Below are positions 25,189-33,746 of a stretch of 64,000 nucleotides of DNA, in pieces. The first letter of the stretch is position 1. Each line of letters begins with the position of its first letter. The position numbers were made by a program, and so were the translations under genes. The stretch is from Prado023 sp963700395 (GTDB lineage: Bacteria; Actinomycetota; Actinomycetes; S36-B12; CAIYMF01), in contig CAVOXI010000005.1 of assembly GCA_963700395.1 (NCBI GenBank), positions 62,001 to 126,000 on the forward strand, in the 5' to 3' direction. The notes beneath the pieces are model-generated. The model saw only the letters and a program-made list of their open reading frames with translations, was not told where the DNA came from and made no database searches.

Positions 25189-26756
25189 GCGACCCCGGCA
25201 CGATCCGGATCCGGCGTGCACTGGTGAGCGTCTACGACAAGACCGGGCTGGACGAGCTGGCCACGGCGCTGCACGCCGCCGGGGTGCAGATCGTCTCGAC
25301 CGGTTCCACGGCCGCGCGCATCGCCGCGGCGGGCGTGCCGGTGGTCGAGGTCTCCGAGCTGACGGGCTTCCCCGAGTGCCTCGACGGGCGGGTCAAGACG
25401 CTGCACCCCAAGGTGCATGCCGGGATCCTCGCGGACCTGCGACTCGACGACCACCACTCGCAGCTCGAGGCCCTGGGCATCGAGCCGTTCGGGCTGGTCG
25501 TGGTGAACCTGTACCCGTTCACCGCGACCGTCGCCTCCGGCGCCAGCCCGGACGAGTGCATCGAGCAGATCGACATCGGTGGCCCCTCGATGGTCCGCGG
25601 CGCGGCGAAGAACCACGCGAGCGTGGCCGTCGTGACCTCGCCGGATGCCTACCCCGACGTCATCGCGGCCGTGCAGGGTGAGGGGTTCACCCTTGCCCAG
25701 CGGGCTCGCCTGGCCGCCGAGGCGTTCGTGCACACCGCCACCTACGACATCGCGGTGGCCTCGTGGATGGGCAACGTCGTGGCCCCGACCGATGAGGGCT
25801 CCGGGTTCCCCGCATGGGTCGGCGCCGCCTGGGAGCGTGCGGCGGTCCTGCGCTACGGCGAGAACCCGCACCAGGGTGCCGCCCTGTACACCTCCGCGCA
25901 CTTCCCGGGCGGGCTGGCCTCGGCCGAGCAGCTCCACGGCAAGGAGATGTCGTACAACAACTACGTCGACGCCGACGCCGCGTACCGCGCCGCCTACGAC
26001 TTCGCCGAGCCGGCCGTGGCGATCATCAAGCACGCCAATCCATGCGGGATCGCGGTCGGCGCCGACATCGCGGAGGCACACGCCCGGGCGCATGAGACCG
26101 ACCCCGTGTCGGCCTACGGCGGCGTGATCGCCGCGAACCGGCCGGTGACCGCGACGATGGCCGCCCAGGTCGCCGAGGTGTTCACCGAGGTCATCGTGGC
26201 CCCGGCGTACGACGCCGACGCGCTCGAGATGCTCACGGCGAAGAAGAACCTGCGGATCCTCGTGGCGCCGCCGATCCCCGCGGGCCCGGGTGCGGAGATC
26301 CGCCCCATCAGCGGCGGCCTGCTCATGCAGGCCCGCGATCGCATCGACGCCCCCGGCGACGATCCCGCCTCCTGGACGCTCGCCTGCGGCGAGCCCGCGG
26401 ACGCCGCAACCCTGGCCGACCTCGCGTTCGCCTGGCGCGCCTGCCGGTCGGCGAAGTCCAACGCGATCCTGCTGGCCAGCAACGGTGCTGCGGTCGGCAT
26501 CGGGATGGGCCAGGTCAACCGCGTCGACTCCGCTCGCCTCGCGGTGGCACGGGCGGGTGAGGAGCGGGCGCGTGGCGCGGTGGCCGCCTCCGACGCGTTC
26601 TTCCCGTTCCCCGACGGCCTCGAGGTGCTGATCGCCGGCGGCGTGCGCGCCGTGGTGCAGCCCGGCGGGTCGGTGCGCGACGCCGAGGTGGTCGCCGCCG
26701 CGCAGGCCGCCGGGGTCACGATGTACCTCACGGGCACGCGTCACTTCTTCCACTGA
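25185..26756 (+). CDS. purH: Bifunctional AICAR transformylase/IMP cyclohydrolase
   Basis: 523 residues, the usual length. The N-terminal MGS-like IMP cyclohydrolase domain (1-~200) has ALVSVYDKTGLDELA, STGSTA and RVKTLHPKVHAGIL. The transformylase domain has GENPHQGAALY, the catalytic IIKHANPCGIAVG (Lys-His pair) and SNAILLASNGA. It catalyses the last two steps to IMP. The ATG overlaps the purN stop, so both are co-translated. Confidence 0.98.
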   Translation: MSDPGTIRIRRALVSVYDKTGLDELATALHAAGVQIVSTGSTAARIAAAGVPVVEVSELTGFPECLDGRVKTLHPKVHAGILADLRLDDHHSQLEALGIEPFGLVVVNLYPFTATVASGASPDECIEQIDIGGPSMVRGAAKNHASVAVVTSPDAYPDVIAAVQGEGFTLAQRARLAAEAFVHTATYDIAVASWMGNVVAPTDEGSGFPAWVGAAWERAAVLRYGENPHQGAALYTSAHFPGGLASAEQLHGKEMSYNNYVDADAAYRAAYDFAEPAVAIIKHANPCGIAVGADIAEAHARAHETDPVSAYGGVIAANRPVTATMAAQVAEVFTEVIVAPAYDADALEMLTAKKNLRILVAPPIPAGPGAEIRPISGGLLMQARDRIDAPGDDPASWTLACGEPADAATLADLAFAWRACRSAKSNAILLASNGAAVGIGMGQVNRVDSARLAVARAGEERARGAVAASDAFFPFPDGLEVLIAGGVRAVVQPGGSVRDAEVVAAAQAAGVTMYLTGTRHFFH

Positions 26757-26846
26757 TCCGGCGGCGCCGCCCATCCGTGGGGCTGGGACCGCCCCGGGAT
26801 TCCCGGCGTGGTGGGTAGGGTCGGTCGGGAATTGAGTGGGGCGCGG

Positions 26847-27698
26847 GTGCAGGGCATCGGAGCAGTGTCGGAGCTGGTCGGGAAGTACGACGCCGTGCTC
26901 TGCGACGTGTGGGGGGTCCTCCACGACGGCCGGACGGTGTTCCCAGGTGCGGCCGCGGCGCTCACCGCGCTGCGCGCCGCCGGCGTGTCCGTGGTCCTGC
27001 TGACGAACATGCCGAGGCCCAGCAGCACCATGCCCGCGGCGCTTGCGCACCTGGGATTCCCTGGCGATGCATGGGATGCGATCGTGACCAGCGGGGACGC
27101 GATCCGCGGGGAACTCGCCCGCCGCGCCCCCGGCCCGGTCCTCCGGCTGGGCAGGGACACCGAGGATGGGGTCTGGGACGGGCTGGGGCTGCAGTTCGTC
27201 ACGGATCTCGATCGGGCGAGGTTCATGGCCATAGCGCGGCTCCGGGAGGCTCATGAGGGCCCGGGGGACTACGCAACCGTCCTGCGCGCCGGCCGGGCTC
27301 GGGACCTCGAGCTGCTCTGCGCCAACCCCGACAGGCAGATCATGACCGGGGGGCAGCTGCGGTGGTGCGCTGGATCGGTTGCGGACGCCTACGCGGCGAT
27401 GGGCGGACGAGTCGTCCAGGCGGGCAAGCCGCATGGGGCCATCTACGAGCGTGCGTTCGAGGTCCTCGAAGGCGTCGCCGGGCGGCCAGTGCCGCGTGCG
27501 CGGGTCCTGGTGATCGGCGACGGTCCGGACACCGATCTCCTGGGCGCCAATCGCCAGGGGCTCGACAGCCTGTTCATCGCCACCGGGATCCACGGGGACA
27601 CGCTGCTCGATGGAGCGGGAGTGGACCTGCCGCGGGCCAGGCAGGTCCTCGACGGCTCGGGAGTCTCGGCGACGTACGTGATGCCCCGACTGAGGTGA
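26847..27698 (+). CDS. HAD-superfamily class IIA hydrolase (TIGR01459-like)
   Basis: 283 residues from GTG 26847, chosen because homologues begin just before the motif; GTG 26808 is also in frame. Motif I is YDAVLCDVWGVLHDG near residue 15, with both Asp. TNMPRPSS is motif II, QAGKPHGAIYERAFEVLEG holds the motif III Lys and VIGDGPDTDLLGANRQGLDS motif IV. These are sugar-phosphate or nucleotide phosphatases of the NagD type. Sitting between purH and folD, it may be part of that transcription unit, but no specific link is known to me. Confidence 0.85.
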   Translation: MQGIGAVSELVGKYDAVLCDVWGVLHDGRTVFPGAAAALTALRAAGVSVVLLTNMPRPSSTMPAALAHLGFPGDAWDAIVTSGDAIRGELARRAPGPVLRLGRDTEDGVWDGLGLQFVTDLDRARFMAIARLREAHEGPGDYATVLRAGRARDLELLCANPDRQIMTGGQLRWCAGSVADAYAAMGGRVVQAGKPHGAIYERAFEVLEGVAGRPVPRARVLVIGDGPDTDLLGANRQGLDSLFIATGIHGDTLLDGAGVDLPRARQVLDGSGVSATYVMPRLR

Positions 27699-27776
27699 CG
27701 TGACGGGGAGGCGCGGGGAACGCGCTCTGCGTGTGCCGGCACAGGCACACCGATCGTGGGCAGGAGGCCTGCGACA

Positions 27777-28631
27777 ATGCTCCATGTGAGTGCGACGATC
27801 CTGGATGGCAAGGCGACTGCAGCTGCGGTCAAGCGCGACCTCGCGGCCACGGTCGCCGGGCTCCGGTCCGAGGGGATCGTGCCCGGGCTGGGCACCGTCC
27901 TCGTCGGCGACGACCCGGGCAGTCGGGCGTACGTCGCCGGCAAGCACCGCGACTGCGCCGAGGTGGGGATCGAGTCGATCCGCGTCGACCTGCCCGACAC
28001 GGCCACCCAGGCCGATGTCCTTGCCGCGGTGCGGGCGCTCAACGCCGACCCGGGGTGCACGGGCTACATCGTGCAGCTGCCCCTTCCCAAGGGTCTGGAC
28101 GCCAATGCCGTGCTCGAGGAGATGGACCCGGCCAAGGACGCCGACGGGCTGCACCCGGTGAACCTCGGCCGGCTCGTGCTGGGGTCGCCGGCGCCACTGC
28201 CCTGCACGCCGCGGGGCATCGTGGAGCTGCTGCGCCGCTACGAGGTCGCCATCAACGGTGCCGAGGTCTGCGTGATCGGGCGAGGGGTGACGGTCGGCCG
28301 ACCGCTCGGGCTGCTGCTGACCCGCAAGTCGGAGAACGCCACGGTGACCCTCTGCCACACCGGCACCCGGGACATCGCCACCCATGCCCGGACAGCCGAC
28401 ATCATCGTGGCCGCGGCAGGCGTACCGCACCTCATCACCGCCGATCTCGTGAAGCCCGGCGCGGCAGTGCTCGATGTGGGCATCACGCGCACCCCGGCCG
28501 GCCTCGTGGGCGACGTCCACCCGGACGTTGCGGAGGTGGCCGGATTCCTCGCCCCGATGCCCGGGGGGGTCGGGCCGATGACCCGGGCGATGCTGCTGGC
28601 CAACGTCGTCGAGGCCGCGGCACGGTCATGA
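27777..28631 (+). CDS. folD: Bifunctional methylenetetrahydrofolate dehydrogenase/cyclohydrolase
   Basis: 284 residues. VGDDPGSRAYVAGKHRDCAE carries the catalytic Tyr and Lys, GYIVQLPLPKGLD is the substrate motif, and VIGRGVTVGRPLGLLLTRK is the NADP site; PMPGGVGPMTRAMLLANVV ends the protein. FolD interconverts methylene- and formyl-THF, supplying PurN and PurH. ATG 27777 follows AGGAGG with a 9-nt gap. The stop overlaps the next ATG. Confidence 0.97.
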   Translation: MLHVSATILDGKATAAAVKRDLAATVAGLRSEGIVPGLGTVLVGDDPGSRAYVAGKHRDCAEVGIESIRVDLPDTATQADVLAAVRALNADPGCTGYIVQLPLPKGLDANAVLEEMDPAKDADGLHPVNLGRLVLGSPAPLPCTPRGIVELLRRYEVAINGAEVCVIGRGVTVGRPLGLLLTRKSENATVTLCHTGTRDIATHARTADIIVAAAGVPHLITADLVKPGAAVLDVGITRTPAGLVGDVHPDVAEVAGFLAPMPGGVGPMTRAMLLANVVEAAARS

Positions 28632-29023
28632 CCGACGTCCCTCCCGGCGCTCAGGGGCCCCCGGCGGAGCCGGATCCCGCGAGCGTGCCGGAGCCGGACT
28701 TCACCCAGGACCGTGTCGAGGAGGACGCGGCGCTGTCGGTCGAGGCGGTGCGCCGCGCGAGTGGCCCGCCGTTCCAGTGGCCCCTGATGATCGTGCTGGC
28801 GGGCCTGCTGGCCTCGTTGATCGTCGTCGCGTCTGACCACTTCCGTCGCGGTTCGGTGCTGTTCGCCGGGTTCGTGGTCGGGGCGTTCTTCCTGCGACTG
28901 TTCCTGCCCGAGCGTGATGCCGGGTGGCTGGCGGTGCGTGGCAAGGGCATCGACCTGATGTGCCTGGGGCTCCTCGGGTTCGGCCTCACGGTGTTCGCGC
29001 TCATCGTCCCGCCACCGTCGTAG
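28628..29023 (+). CDS. DUF3017 membrane protein
   Basis: 131 residues. An acidic disordered first half is followed by three hydrophobic helices (WPLMIVLAGLLASLIVVAS, VLFAGFVVGAFFLRLFL, GIDLMCLGLLGFGLTVFALI). This matches the actinobacterial DUF3017 protein that stands between folD and mdh in many genomes. The function is unknown. It is translationally coupled to folD by ATGA. Confidence 0.85.
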   Translation: MTDVPPGAQGPPAEPDPASVPEPDFTQDRVEEDAALSVEAVRRASGPPFQWPLMIVLAGLLASLIVVASDHFRRGSVLFAGFVVGAFFLRLFLPERDAGWLAVRGKGIDLMCLGLLGFGLTVFALIVPPPS

Positions 29024-29142
29024 GGCGGGCGGGCCTGCGCTCGCGCCAGACCTCGTTGGGGCGGGACCTCGCCGACGCCCGACGGCCGGAGGTCGCTGGG
29101 GGCGGCCGATCACGGGCGAGTAGGCTGGCCGGGCACCTGAGA

Positions 29143-29160
29143 GCGTCGGTGGACCGACGC
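29143..29160 (+). promoter_or_regulatory. Hairpin in the mdh leader
   Basis: GCGTCGGT (29143-29150) and ACCGACGC (29153-29160) form a tight stem just before the GAGAGGAAA ribosome site. A TAGGCT -10 box at 29121-29126 lies upstream, so the hairpin would be in the mRNA leader. Confidence 0.4.
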
Positions 29161-29176
29161 GCGAGAGAGGAAACCA

Positions 29177-30136
29177 ATGTCCCTGAACGGCAAGGTCACC
29201 GTCGTCGGCGCCGGGTTCTACGGCTCCACCACCGCCCAGCGGCTCGCCGAGTACAACGTGTTCGAGACGGTCGTCCTGACCGACATCCTTGAGGGCCGCG
29301 CTGAGGGCCTGGCGCTGGACCTCAACCAGTCGCGGCCGATCGAGGGCTTCGAGACGACCGTGATCGGCCAGACGACCGACCCCGCCACGGGCGCCGGGTA
29401 CGAGGCCACGGCCGGGTCCGACGTGGTGGTCATCACCGCGGGCCTGCCGCGCAAGCCCGGCATGAGCCGCATGGACCTGATCGAGACCAACGCCCGCATC
29501 GTGCGCAACGTCGCCGAGAACGTGGTGGCGCACTCGCCCAACGCCGTCATCGTCGTGGTGTCCAACCCGCTGGACGAGATGACCGCGCTGACGCAGCTGG
29601 CGTCCGGGCTGCCGAAGAACCAGGTCATCGGCCAGGCCGGGATGCTCGACACCGCGCGCTTCACGAACTTCGTCGCCGTCGAGCTCGGCGTCCCCGTCGG
29701 CTCGGTCAAGACCCTGACCCTCGGCTCGCACGGCGACACCATGGTGCCCGTGCCCTCGCGCTGCACCGTCGACGGCACGCCGCTCTCGGAGCTGCTGCCC
29801 GCGGAGAAGATCGACGAGCTCGTGGTGCGCACGCGCAACGGCGGCGCCGAGGTCGTGGCGCTGCTCAAGACCGGTTCCGCGTTCTACGCGCCGTCGGCTG
29901 CGGCCGCGCGGATGGCCAAGGCCGTCATCGAGGACTCCGGGCTCGTGATGCCGGTGTGCGCGTGGGTCGATGGCGAGTACGGCATCGAGGGCGTGTACCT
30001 CGGCGTCGAGGCCGAGATCGGCCGCCAGGGGGTGCGCAAGGTCGTCGAGGGTGACCTGACCGAGACGGAGCTCGCCGGGCTCAAGGAGGCCGCTGAGGCC
30101 GTGCGCGCCAAGCAGGCGGACGTCCAGAGCCTGTAG
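29177..30136 (+). CDS. mdh: Malate dehydrogenase (LDH-like class)
   Basis: 319 residues. NAD site VTVVGAGFYGSTTAQRLAE, ending in VLTD with Asp for NAD rather than NADP. Substrate loop GLPRKPGMSRMDLIETNARI has the Arg pair typical of malate specificity. QAGMLDTARF and the catalytic His in LTLGSHGDTMVPVPS are present. It interconverts malate and oxaloacetate in the TCA cycle. Start ATG is preceded by a clear GAGAGGAAA site. Glu-rich C-terminal helix. The gene order folD-DUF3017-mdh is widespread in actinobacteria. Confidence 0.96.
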   Translation: MSLNGKVTVVGAGFYGSTTAQRLAEYNVFETVVLTDILEGRAEGLALDLNQSRPIEGFETTVIGQTTDPATGAGYEATAGSDVVVITAGLPRKPGMSRMDLIETNARIVRNVAENVVAHSPNAVIVVVSNPLDEMTALTQLASGLPKNQVIGQAGMLDTARFTNFVAVELGVPVGSVKTLTLGSHGDTMVPVPSRCTVDGTPLSELLPAEKIDELVVRTRNGGAEVVALLKTGSAFYAPSAAAARMAKAVIEDSGLVMPVCAWVDGEYGIEGVYLGVEAEIGRQGVRKVVEGDLTETELAGLKEAAEAVRAKQADVQSL

Positions 30137-30271
30137 CGCGAACCGTAGGACGTCGGGGCGGGGCCTGCCGGGGTCCCGCCCCGTTCGCATGTCCGGCGCG
30201 GCGCCCACGCCCAGGCCCCTCCTCGCCCCGGCGGCTCCCGCGCACCTCGCCGCCCTCGCGCCCTCGCGCCA

Positions 30272-30323
30272 ATCAACTTGGGTTGGACTTGTCGTACTTA
30301 CGACAAGTCCAACCCAAATTGAT
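30272..30323. terminator. Long hairpin (25 pairs, one mismatch), dispersed-hairpin copy 2
   Basis: Arms 30272-30296 and 30299-30323 are complementary except for one C/A pair, with a 2-nt centre. It is much more AT-rich than flanking DNA. It lies between convergent mdh and the SRPBCC gene, so a bidirectional terminator is likely. The AACTTGGGT start resembles the hairpin at 62039. Confidence 0.75.
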
Positions 30324-30356
30324 GGAGGTCGACCGGGGACGGCGGGCGACGCGGGC

Positions 30357-30839
30357 TCACGCTTCCGGCAGTTCCGTTTCGCCGGCGAAGTACGCGTGCA
30401 GGCGGTCGAGGACGCGTCCCCATGCGGCGTCGAAGTAGTCGAACGCCTCGTCCCACTCACCGCCGTCGCCCCAGCCGAGCTGGGTGAGCTCGACCCGGGT
30501 CCCCTCGTCAGGATCGTCCGGCCGCAGCCGGAGCAGGACCACGGATCGCTGGGCGCGGGCCTCGGCCAGGTGGGGCGGGGCGTTCCAGGTGAAGGTGAGC
30601 ATGGTCGGCGCCTGGTAGCCGATGACCTGGCACTCCTCGGACCCTTGGGCGCCCTGCCCCGCCTCGGTGAGGAAGTACCACTCGTAGGGCCCGCCGACAC
30701 GCAGCTCGATCCGGGAGTCGTCCACCAGCCACGAGCGGATGCCGGCGTCGGTCGTCCAGGCCCACCAGACGTCCTCGACGGGAGCGGTCACCGTCACGGC
30801 CTTGTGGACGACGCGTTCAGTGGCGGGCAGGTGGGTCAC
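30357..30839 (-). CDS. SRPBCC (AHSA1-like) domain protein
   Basis: 160 residues. VHKAVTVTAPVEDVWWAWTT near the N-terminus, GGPYEWYFL, then a Trp-rich C-terminal helix block (GWGDGGEWDEAFDYFDAAWG) are typical of activator-of-Hsp90-like SRPBCC proteins, which bind hydrophobic ligands in a helix-grip cavity. The function is unknown. GTG start preceded by GGAGG and overlapping the stop of the upstream gene, so the two form an operon. Confidence 0.85.
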   Translation of the reverse strand: MTHLPATERVVHKAVTVTAPVEDVWWAWTTDAGIRSWLVDDSRIELRVGGPYEWYFLTEAGQGAQGSEECQVIGYQAPTMLTFTWNAPPHLAEARAQRSVVLLRLRPDDPDEGTRVELTQLGWGDGGEWDEAFDYFDAAWGRVLDRLHAYFAGETELPEA

Positions 30840-31504
30840 GGTCCCTCCAGGGTCTTGGGCGCTGACGAGTCTGGCATCGCGGGTGCACGGATGCCACGGG
30901 CAGTGGTCCGCGGGCGGGGCGCGGGGCCGGCGGGGTGCAGCGGCCAGGCGTTGAGCACGCGGTAGGAGGGCGTCGGGCCGGTCATGGACTCGACCAGCGT
31001 GATCTCCCCAGGAGTCCACTCGATGGCCGCGCGCGGGGCGAGCAACGGCGCCGCGCGCGGGGCGAGTGCAGGCGTGGCGCCCAGGGCGAGCAGAGACGCC
31101 ACCGACCGCGCCCGAGCAGGCCCATCGGCGCCGCGCACCCGTCCCACCGTGAGGTGCGCCCGGAAGCGTCGGTCGGCCACGCGCAGGGTGCGTTGCAGCT
31201 CGCCCGCCAGTTGGGTCAACCACGGTCCGTGGTCGATCCCGAGCCAGACGACCGGCCCGAAGGCCCCCGGGTCCGCAACGCGGATCGGCTCCGGTGAATA
31301 GCTGCCCCCGCTGAGCTGGGTGGCGATCCTCGTGGAGGCCTTCTCGGGGTCGGACTGCCCGAGGAACGCCAGGGTGATGTGCCAGCGCTCCGGCGGCTGC
31401 CACCGGACGTCGGGCGCCGCCTCCCTGGCCCTCCCCACGATCCGGATGAGCTCCGCTCGCGCGGCATCGTCGGGCCAGATCGCGACGAAGAGCCGGGAGG
31501 TCAC
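30836..31504 (-). CDS. thpR: RNA 2',3'-cyclic phosphodiesterase (ThpR/LigT)
   Basis: 222 residues. The two H-x-T/S-x catalytic tetrapeptides of 2H phosphoesterases are present: HITLAFLG near residue 46 and HLTVGRVRG near 130. The N-terminus SRLFVAIWPDDAAR matches the family start. These enzymes open 2',3'-cyclic phosphates of RNA. An Ala/Pro repeat (ALAPRAAPLLAPRAA) and a Pro-rich tail add length. GTG start; the stop overlaps the SRPBCC start. Confidence 0.9.
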   Translation of the reverse strand: MTSRLFVAIWPDDAARAELIRIVGRAREAAPDVRWQPPERWHITLAFLGQSDPEKASTRIATQLSGGSYSPEPIRVADPGAFGPVVWLGIDHGPWLTQLAGELQRTLRVADRRFRAHLTVGRVRGADGPARARSVASLLALGATPALAPRAAPLLAPRAAIEWTPGEITLVESMTGPTPSYRVLNAWPLHPAGPAPRPRTTARGIRAPAMPDSSAPKTLEGP

Positions 31505-31607
31505 GGTCTCATCCTCGTGTCCGCGGCGGCCCGTTGCCTCGATGGCCGGTGCGCGCGTGCCCCCGTCCGGGGATAGGTTGGCGGCATCACCTCGATCGGA
31601 GACAACC

Positions 31608-31871
31608 ATGACTGACGCAGCACAGACCCCCGACGTCGAACCTGAGGACGCGATCGTCGGGGCTGGTACCGAGGCAACCGAGGCAGGCGGGCCTGCGGCC
31701 GAGGCGACGGACCCCGATGAGCTCATGAAGCAGAAGTACCGCGACGCCATGGCCCACAAGCACGGGGCCTCGGGGGCGGCGAAGCAGGGACACGGCGACG
31801 CAGGCACCTCAGGGCACTCGCAGAGCGCTGGCCCGAGTCAGCGGCTGTTCCGCCGGAAGTCCGGCGGGTAG
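31608..31871 (+). CDS. DUF5302 family protein
   Basis: 87 residues. The core DELMKQKYRDAMAHKHG near residue 38-55 matches the short actinobacterial DUF5302 helix (pattern K-x-K-[FY]-R-[ED]-A-[LM]-x-x-K). Acidic N-terminus, Gly/His/Ser-rich linker and a basic end (QRLFRRKSGG). The function is unknown. ATG 31608 follows CGGAGACAACC. Confidence 0.75.
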   Translation: MTDAAQTPDVEPEDAIVGAGTEATEAGGPAAEATDPDELMKQKYRDAMAHKHGASGAAKQGHGDAGTSGHSQSAGPSQRLFRRKSGG

Positions 31872-31907
31872 CCGCCTGGGTGCTGGCCGTCGACGGTTCG
31901 GGTGGCC

Positions 31908-31913
31908 TAGCCT
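31908..31913 (+). promoter_or_regulatory. -10 box TAGCCT for the VOC-family gene
   Basis: Six nt before ATG 31920; leaderless. Confidence 0.45.
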
Positions 31914-31919
31914 CGGTGG

Positions 31920-32399
31920 ATGAGTCCAGTTCCCTGCTTGTGGTTCGACGGTCACCTCGACGAGGCAGTCGAGTTCTACGCGGGCATCTTCGACGTCGCG
32001 GTCCTCGAGTCCAGCAGGTATCCGGACCTGGACGGCCCTGGAGGCGCGTCGGACCGGGCTGGCCAGCTGCTGATGGTGACCCTGACGATCGACGGCCAGC
32101 GAGTCATGCTGCTCAACGGGGGACCTCATTACCAGCTCAACCCCGCGTTCTCCTTCCTGATCTCGGTCCCCGACCAAGCCGAGCTCGACCGACTCTGGGA
32201 TGCGCTGCTCGTCGGCGGAGAGCCCTCGCAGTGTGGGTGGCTCACCGACCGCTTCGGCGTGTCGTGGCAGGTCGTCCCCGAGCAGCTCGGCGCGCTCATG
32301 TCCAACCCGGATCCGGAGGTGGCCTCCCGGGTGTCGGCCGCGATGATGGCGATGATCAAGTTCGACATCGCTGCGCTGGAGGCCGCCGCGGCTGGCTGA
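31920..32399 (+). CDS. VOC-fold (PhnB/3-demethylubiquinone methyltransferase-like) protein
   Basis: 159 residues. CLWFDGHLDEAVEFYAGIFD at the N-terminus and DRFGVSWQVVPEQLGALMSN near residue 105 are the signature blocks of the PhnB-like vicinal-oxygen-chelate family (PF06983). The C-terminal helix VSAAMMAMIKFDIAALEAA is also typical. Enzymatic function in this family is mostly undefined. Single gene upstream of tRNA-Lys. Confidence 0.9.
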   Translation: MSPVPCLWFDGHLDEAVEFYAGIFDVAVLESSRYPDLDGPGGASDRAGQLLMVTLTIDGQRVMLLNGGPHYQLNPAFSFLISVPDQAELDRLWDALLVGGEPSQCGWLTDRFGVSWQVVPEQLGALMSNPDPEVASRVSAAMMAMIKFDIAALEAAAAG

Positions 32400-32514
32400 T
32401 CTGCTGGCGTGCGAGGACATGGCACCAAGGGCCGACCCCCCTTCGACCGCCCGGGGCTTCGCGTAGAGTCTGGCCAGGTTCGCAGGCGGCGCCGATCGGC
32501 ACGATCCGCGACCT

Positions 32515-32586
32515 GGGCCTCTAGCTCAATGGTAGAGCTGCGGACTTTTAATCCGTAGGTTGCGGGTTCGAGCCCCGCGGGGCCCG
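32515..32586 (+). tRNA. tRNA-Lys (anticodon TTT)
   Basis: Full cloverleaf, 72 nt: acceptor GGGCCTC/GGGGCCC (one T-G pair), D stem GCTC/GAGC, anticodon stem GCGGA/TCCGT with loop CTTTTAA (anticodon TTT), variable AGGTT, T stem GCGGG/CCCGC with loop TTCGAGC, discriminator G. CCA is not encoded. Confidence 0.97.
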
Positions 32587-32668
32587 CACCGCACCGCGCC
32601 CGCCGTGTCGTCCAGGAACGAGGCGAACGGAGGTCTCCGACCCCTGTTCCCCGCGCACCTCGCTCGGC

Positions 32669-32674
32669 TAACGT
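32669..32674 (+). promoter_or_regulatory. -10 box TAACGT for the 56-residue ORF
   Basis: Eight nt before GTG 32683. Confidence 0.35.
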
Positions 32675-32682
32675 CGGCGCCC

Positions 32683-32853
32683 GTGAGCCCAGCGGAGTCA
32701 GCCGGAAGGATCGCCGGGGACGCCGTCAACGCCGGGATCATGACCCCTGAGCGCGCGGGGGACGCGTGGCAGAGGTGGGCGGACCATGGTGGCCCGGCCG
32801 GTGACGCCTACCTGCGCGGGTACATCACGACCGGCGCCGCGACGTGGTGGTGA
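32683..32853 (+). CDS. Small hypothetical protein (56 residues)
   Basis: GTG start 8 nt after a TAACGT box. The product (GDAVNAGIMTPERAGDAWQR, then a Trp-rich end GAATWW) has strong third-position G/C bias and no recognisable domain. The matching promoter position supports expression; the function is unknown. Confidence 0.45.
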   Translation: MSPAESAGRIAGDAVNAGIMTPERAGDAWQRWADHGGPAGDAYLRGYITTGAATWW

Positions 32854-32866
32854 GCCCGGCTGGCCG

Positions 32867-33079
32867 TCACTCGGAGTCCCTGCCCTGCCGGGCCGGGGAG
32901 ATGTCGACGGGCATGGCCTCGTGGTGTCGACGTGGTGCGGGGACACTGGCGACGCCCTCAGCGCCCGCCGGCTCCCACGTGGAGCCGTTCCAGCGGCGGC
33001 CGTCGATCGAGTGACCCACCTCGTGCTTCTCGCGTGGCGCTGTCGTGCGAGGGACGGGCTTGCTCGCGTTCTCGGTCAT
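32867..33079 (-). CDS. Small hypothetical protein (70 residues)
   Basis: ATG 33079 lies 6 nt after TAGCGT on the minus strand. The product contains HEVGHSIDGRRWNGSTWEPA, which looks like a compact folded segment, and a Pro-rich end. No known family recognised. It converges with the 56-residue ORF with only 13 nt between them. Confidence 0.5.
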   Translation of the reverse strand: MTENASKPVPRTTAPREKHEVGHSIDGRRWNGSTWEPAGAEGVASVPAPRRHHEAMPVDISPARQGRDSE

Positions 33080-33085
33080 GCAGCC

Positions 33086-33091
33086 ACGCTA
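33086..33091 (-). promoter_or_regulatory. -10 box TAGCGT for the 70-residue gene
   Basis: Minus strand, 6 nt before ATG 33079. Confidence 0.4.
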
Positions 33092-33167
33092 GTCGACAAG
33101 TGGTAAGGCGAGGGTTACTCCCGGGTAACGACTGGGCGTCTTTCGTTCGCGCGACGCCACCTGTGAG

Positions 33168-33644
33168 TCACGTGACTCGCAGCGCCTGCGCAAGGGCGTC
33201 GAGGATCGGCACCTGCCCGCGCACGACCTTGTGCCGCGCCTCGGGAAGGCTGAACCACCCAGCGCGGTCGATCTCGGGGAAGCTCCGTACCTCGCCCGAG
33301 CCGCGCGGCCACTCCATGGAGAATTCGTTGCTGACGACGTAGCGCACAGCGTCGTCGGCCTCCACGGCGAAGGTACGGATGCTCTTCCCGCTGGGCTGGG
33401 TCTGGCTGCCGAGGTCGATCACCTCCCCCTCCGGGGCGGGAGCGCCGATCTCCTCGGCGAACTCCCTTCGTGCGGCCTCGTACGGGACCTCGGTGGCGGC
33501 GTCGTACTCGCCCTTCGGGATCGACCATCCGCCGGCATCCTTGGACGCCCAGAAGGGGCCGCCCATGTGGCCGAGGAACACGCGCACCTCGCCCGCTTCG
33601 GTGACGTGGTAGGCGAGGAGGGCTGCGCTGGTCCGGGCGGGCAC
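33168..33644 (-). CDS. NUDIX hydrolase
   Basis: 158 residues from GTG 33644 (GTG 33659 is an alternative). The Nudix box runs from GGWSIPKGEYDAATEVPYEA to RREFAEEIGA, with the catalytic Glu residues (REFAEEIG). It matches the predicted NTP pyrophosphohydrolase type with N-terminal TSAALLAYHV and strand FLGHMGGPFWASKDAGGWSI. The substrate is unknown, probably a nucleoside diphosphate derivative. No clear ribosome site. Confidence 0.9.
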   Translation of the reverse strand: MPARTSAALLAYHVTEAGEVRVFLGHMGGPFWASKDAGGWSIPKGEYDAATEVPYEAARREFAEEIGAPAPEGEVIDLGSQTQPSGKSIRTFAVEADDAVRYVVSNEFSMEWPRGSGEVRSFPEIDRAGWFSLPEARHKVVRGQVPILDALAQALRVT

Positions 33645-33746
33645 CTCGTCAGCCAACACCGCCCCGGGACGACGCGCATCCCGGCCGGTTGCGTCGTCGC
33701 CCCCCGGTGAGTCGCGAGTCGCCCGACGCGCGCGCACAATGGCCTC

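Noticed and set aside
24768..28520. A 1250-codon open frame on the minus strand opposite purN-purH-folD
   Set aside because: It lies antisense to three well-identified enzymes. High-GC genes commonly leave long stop-free antisense frames; its product is Arg/His/Gly-rich with no domain.
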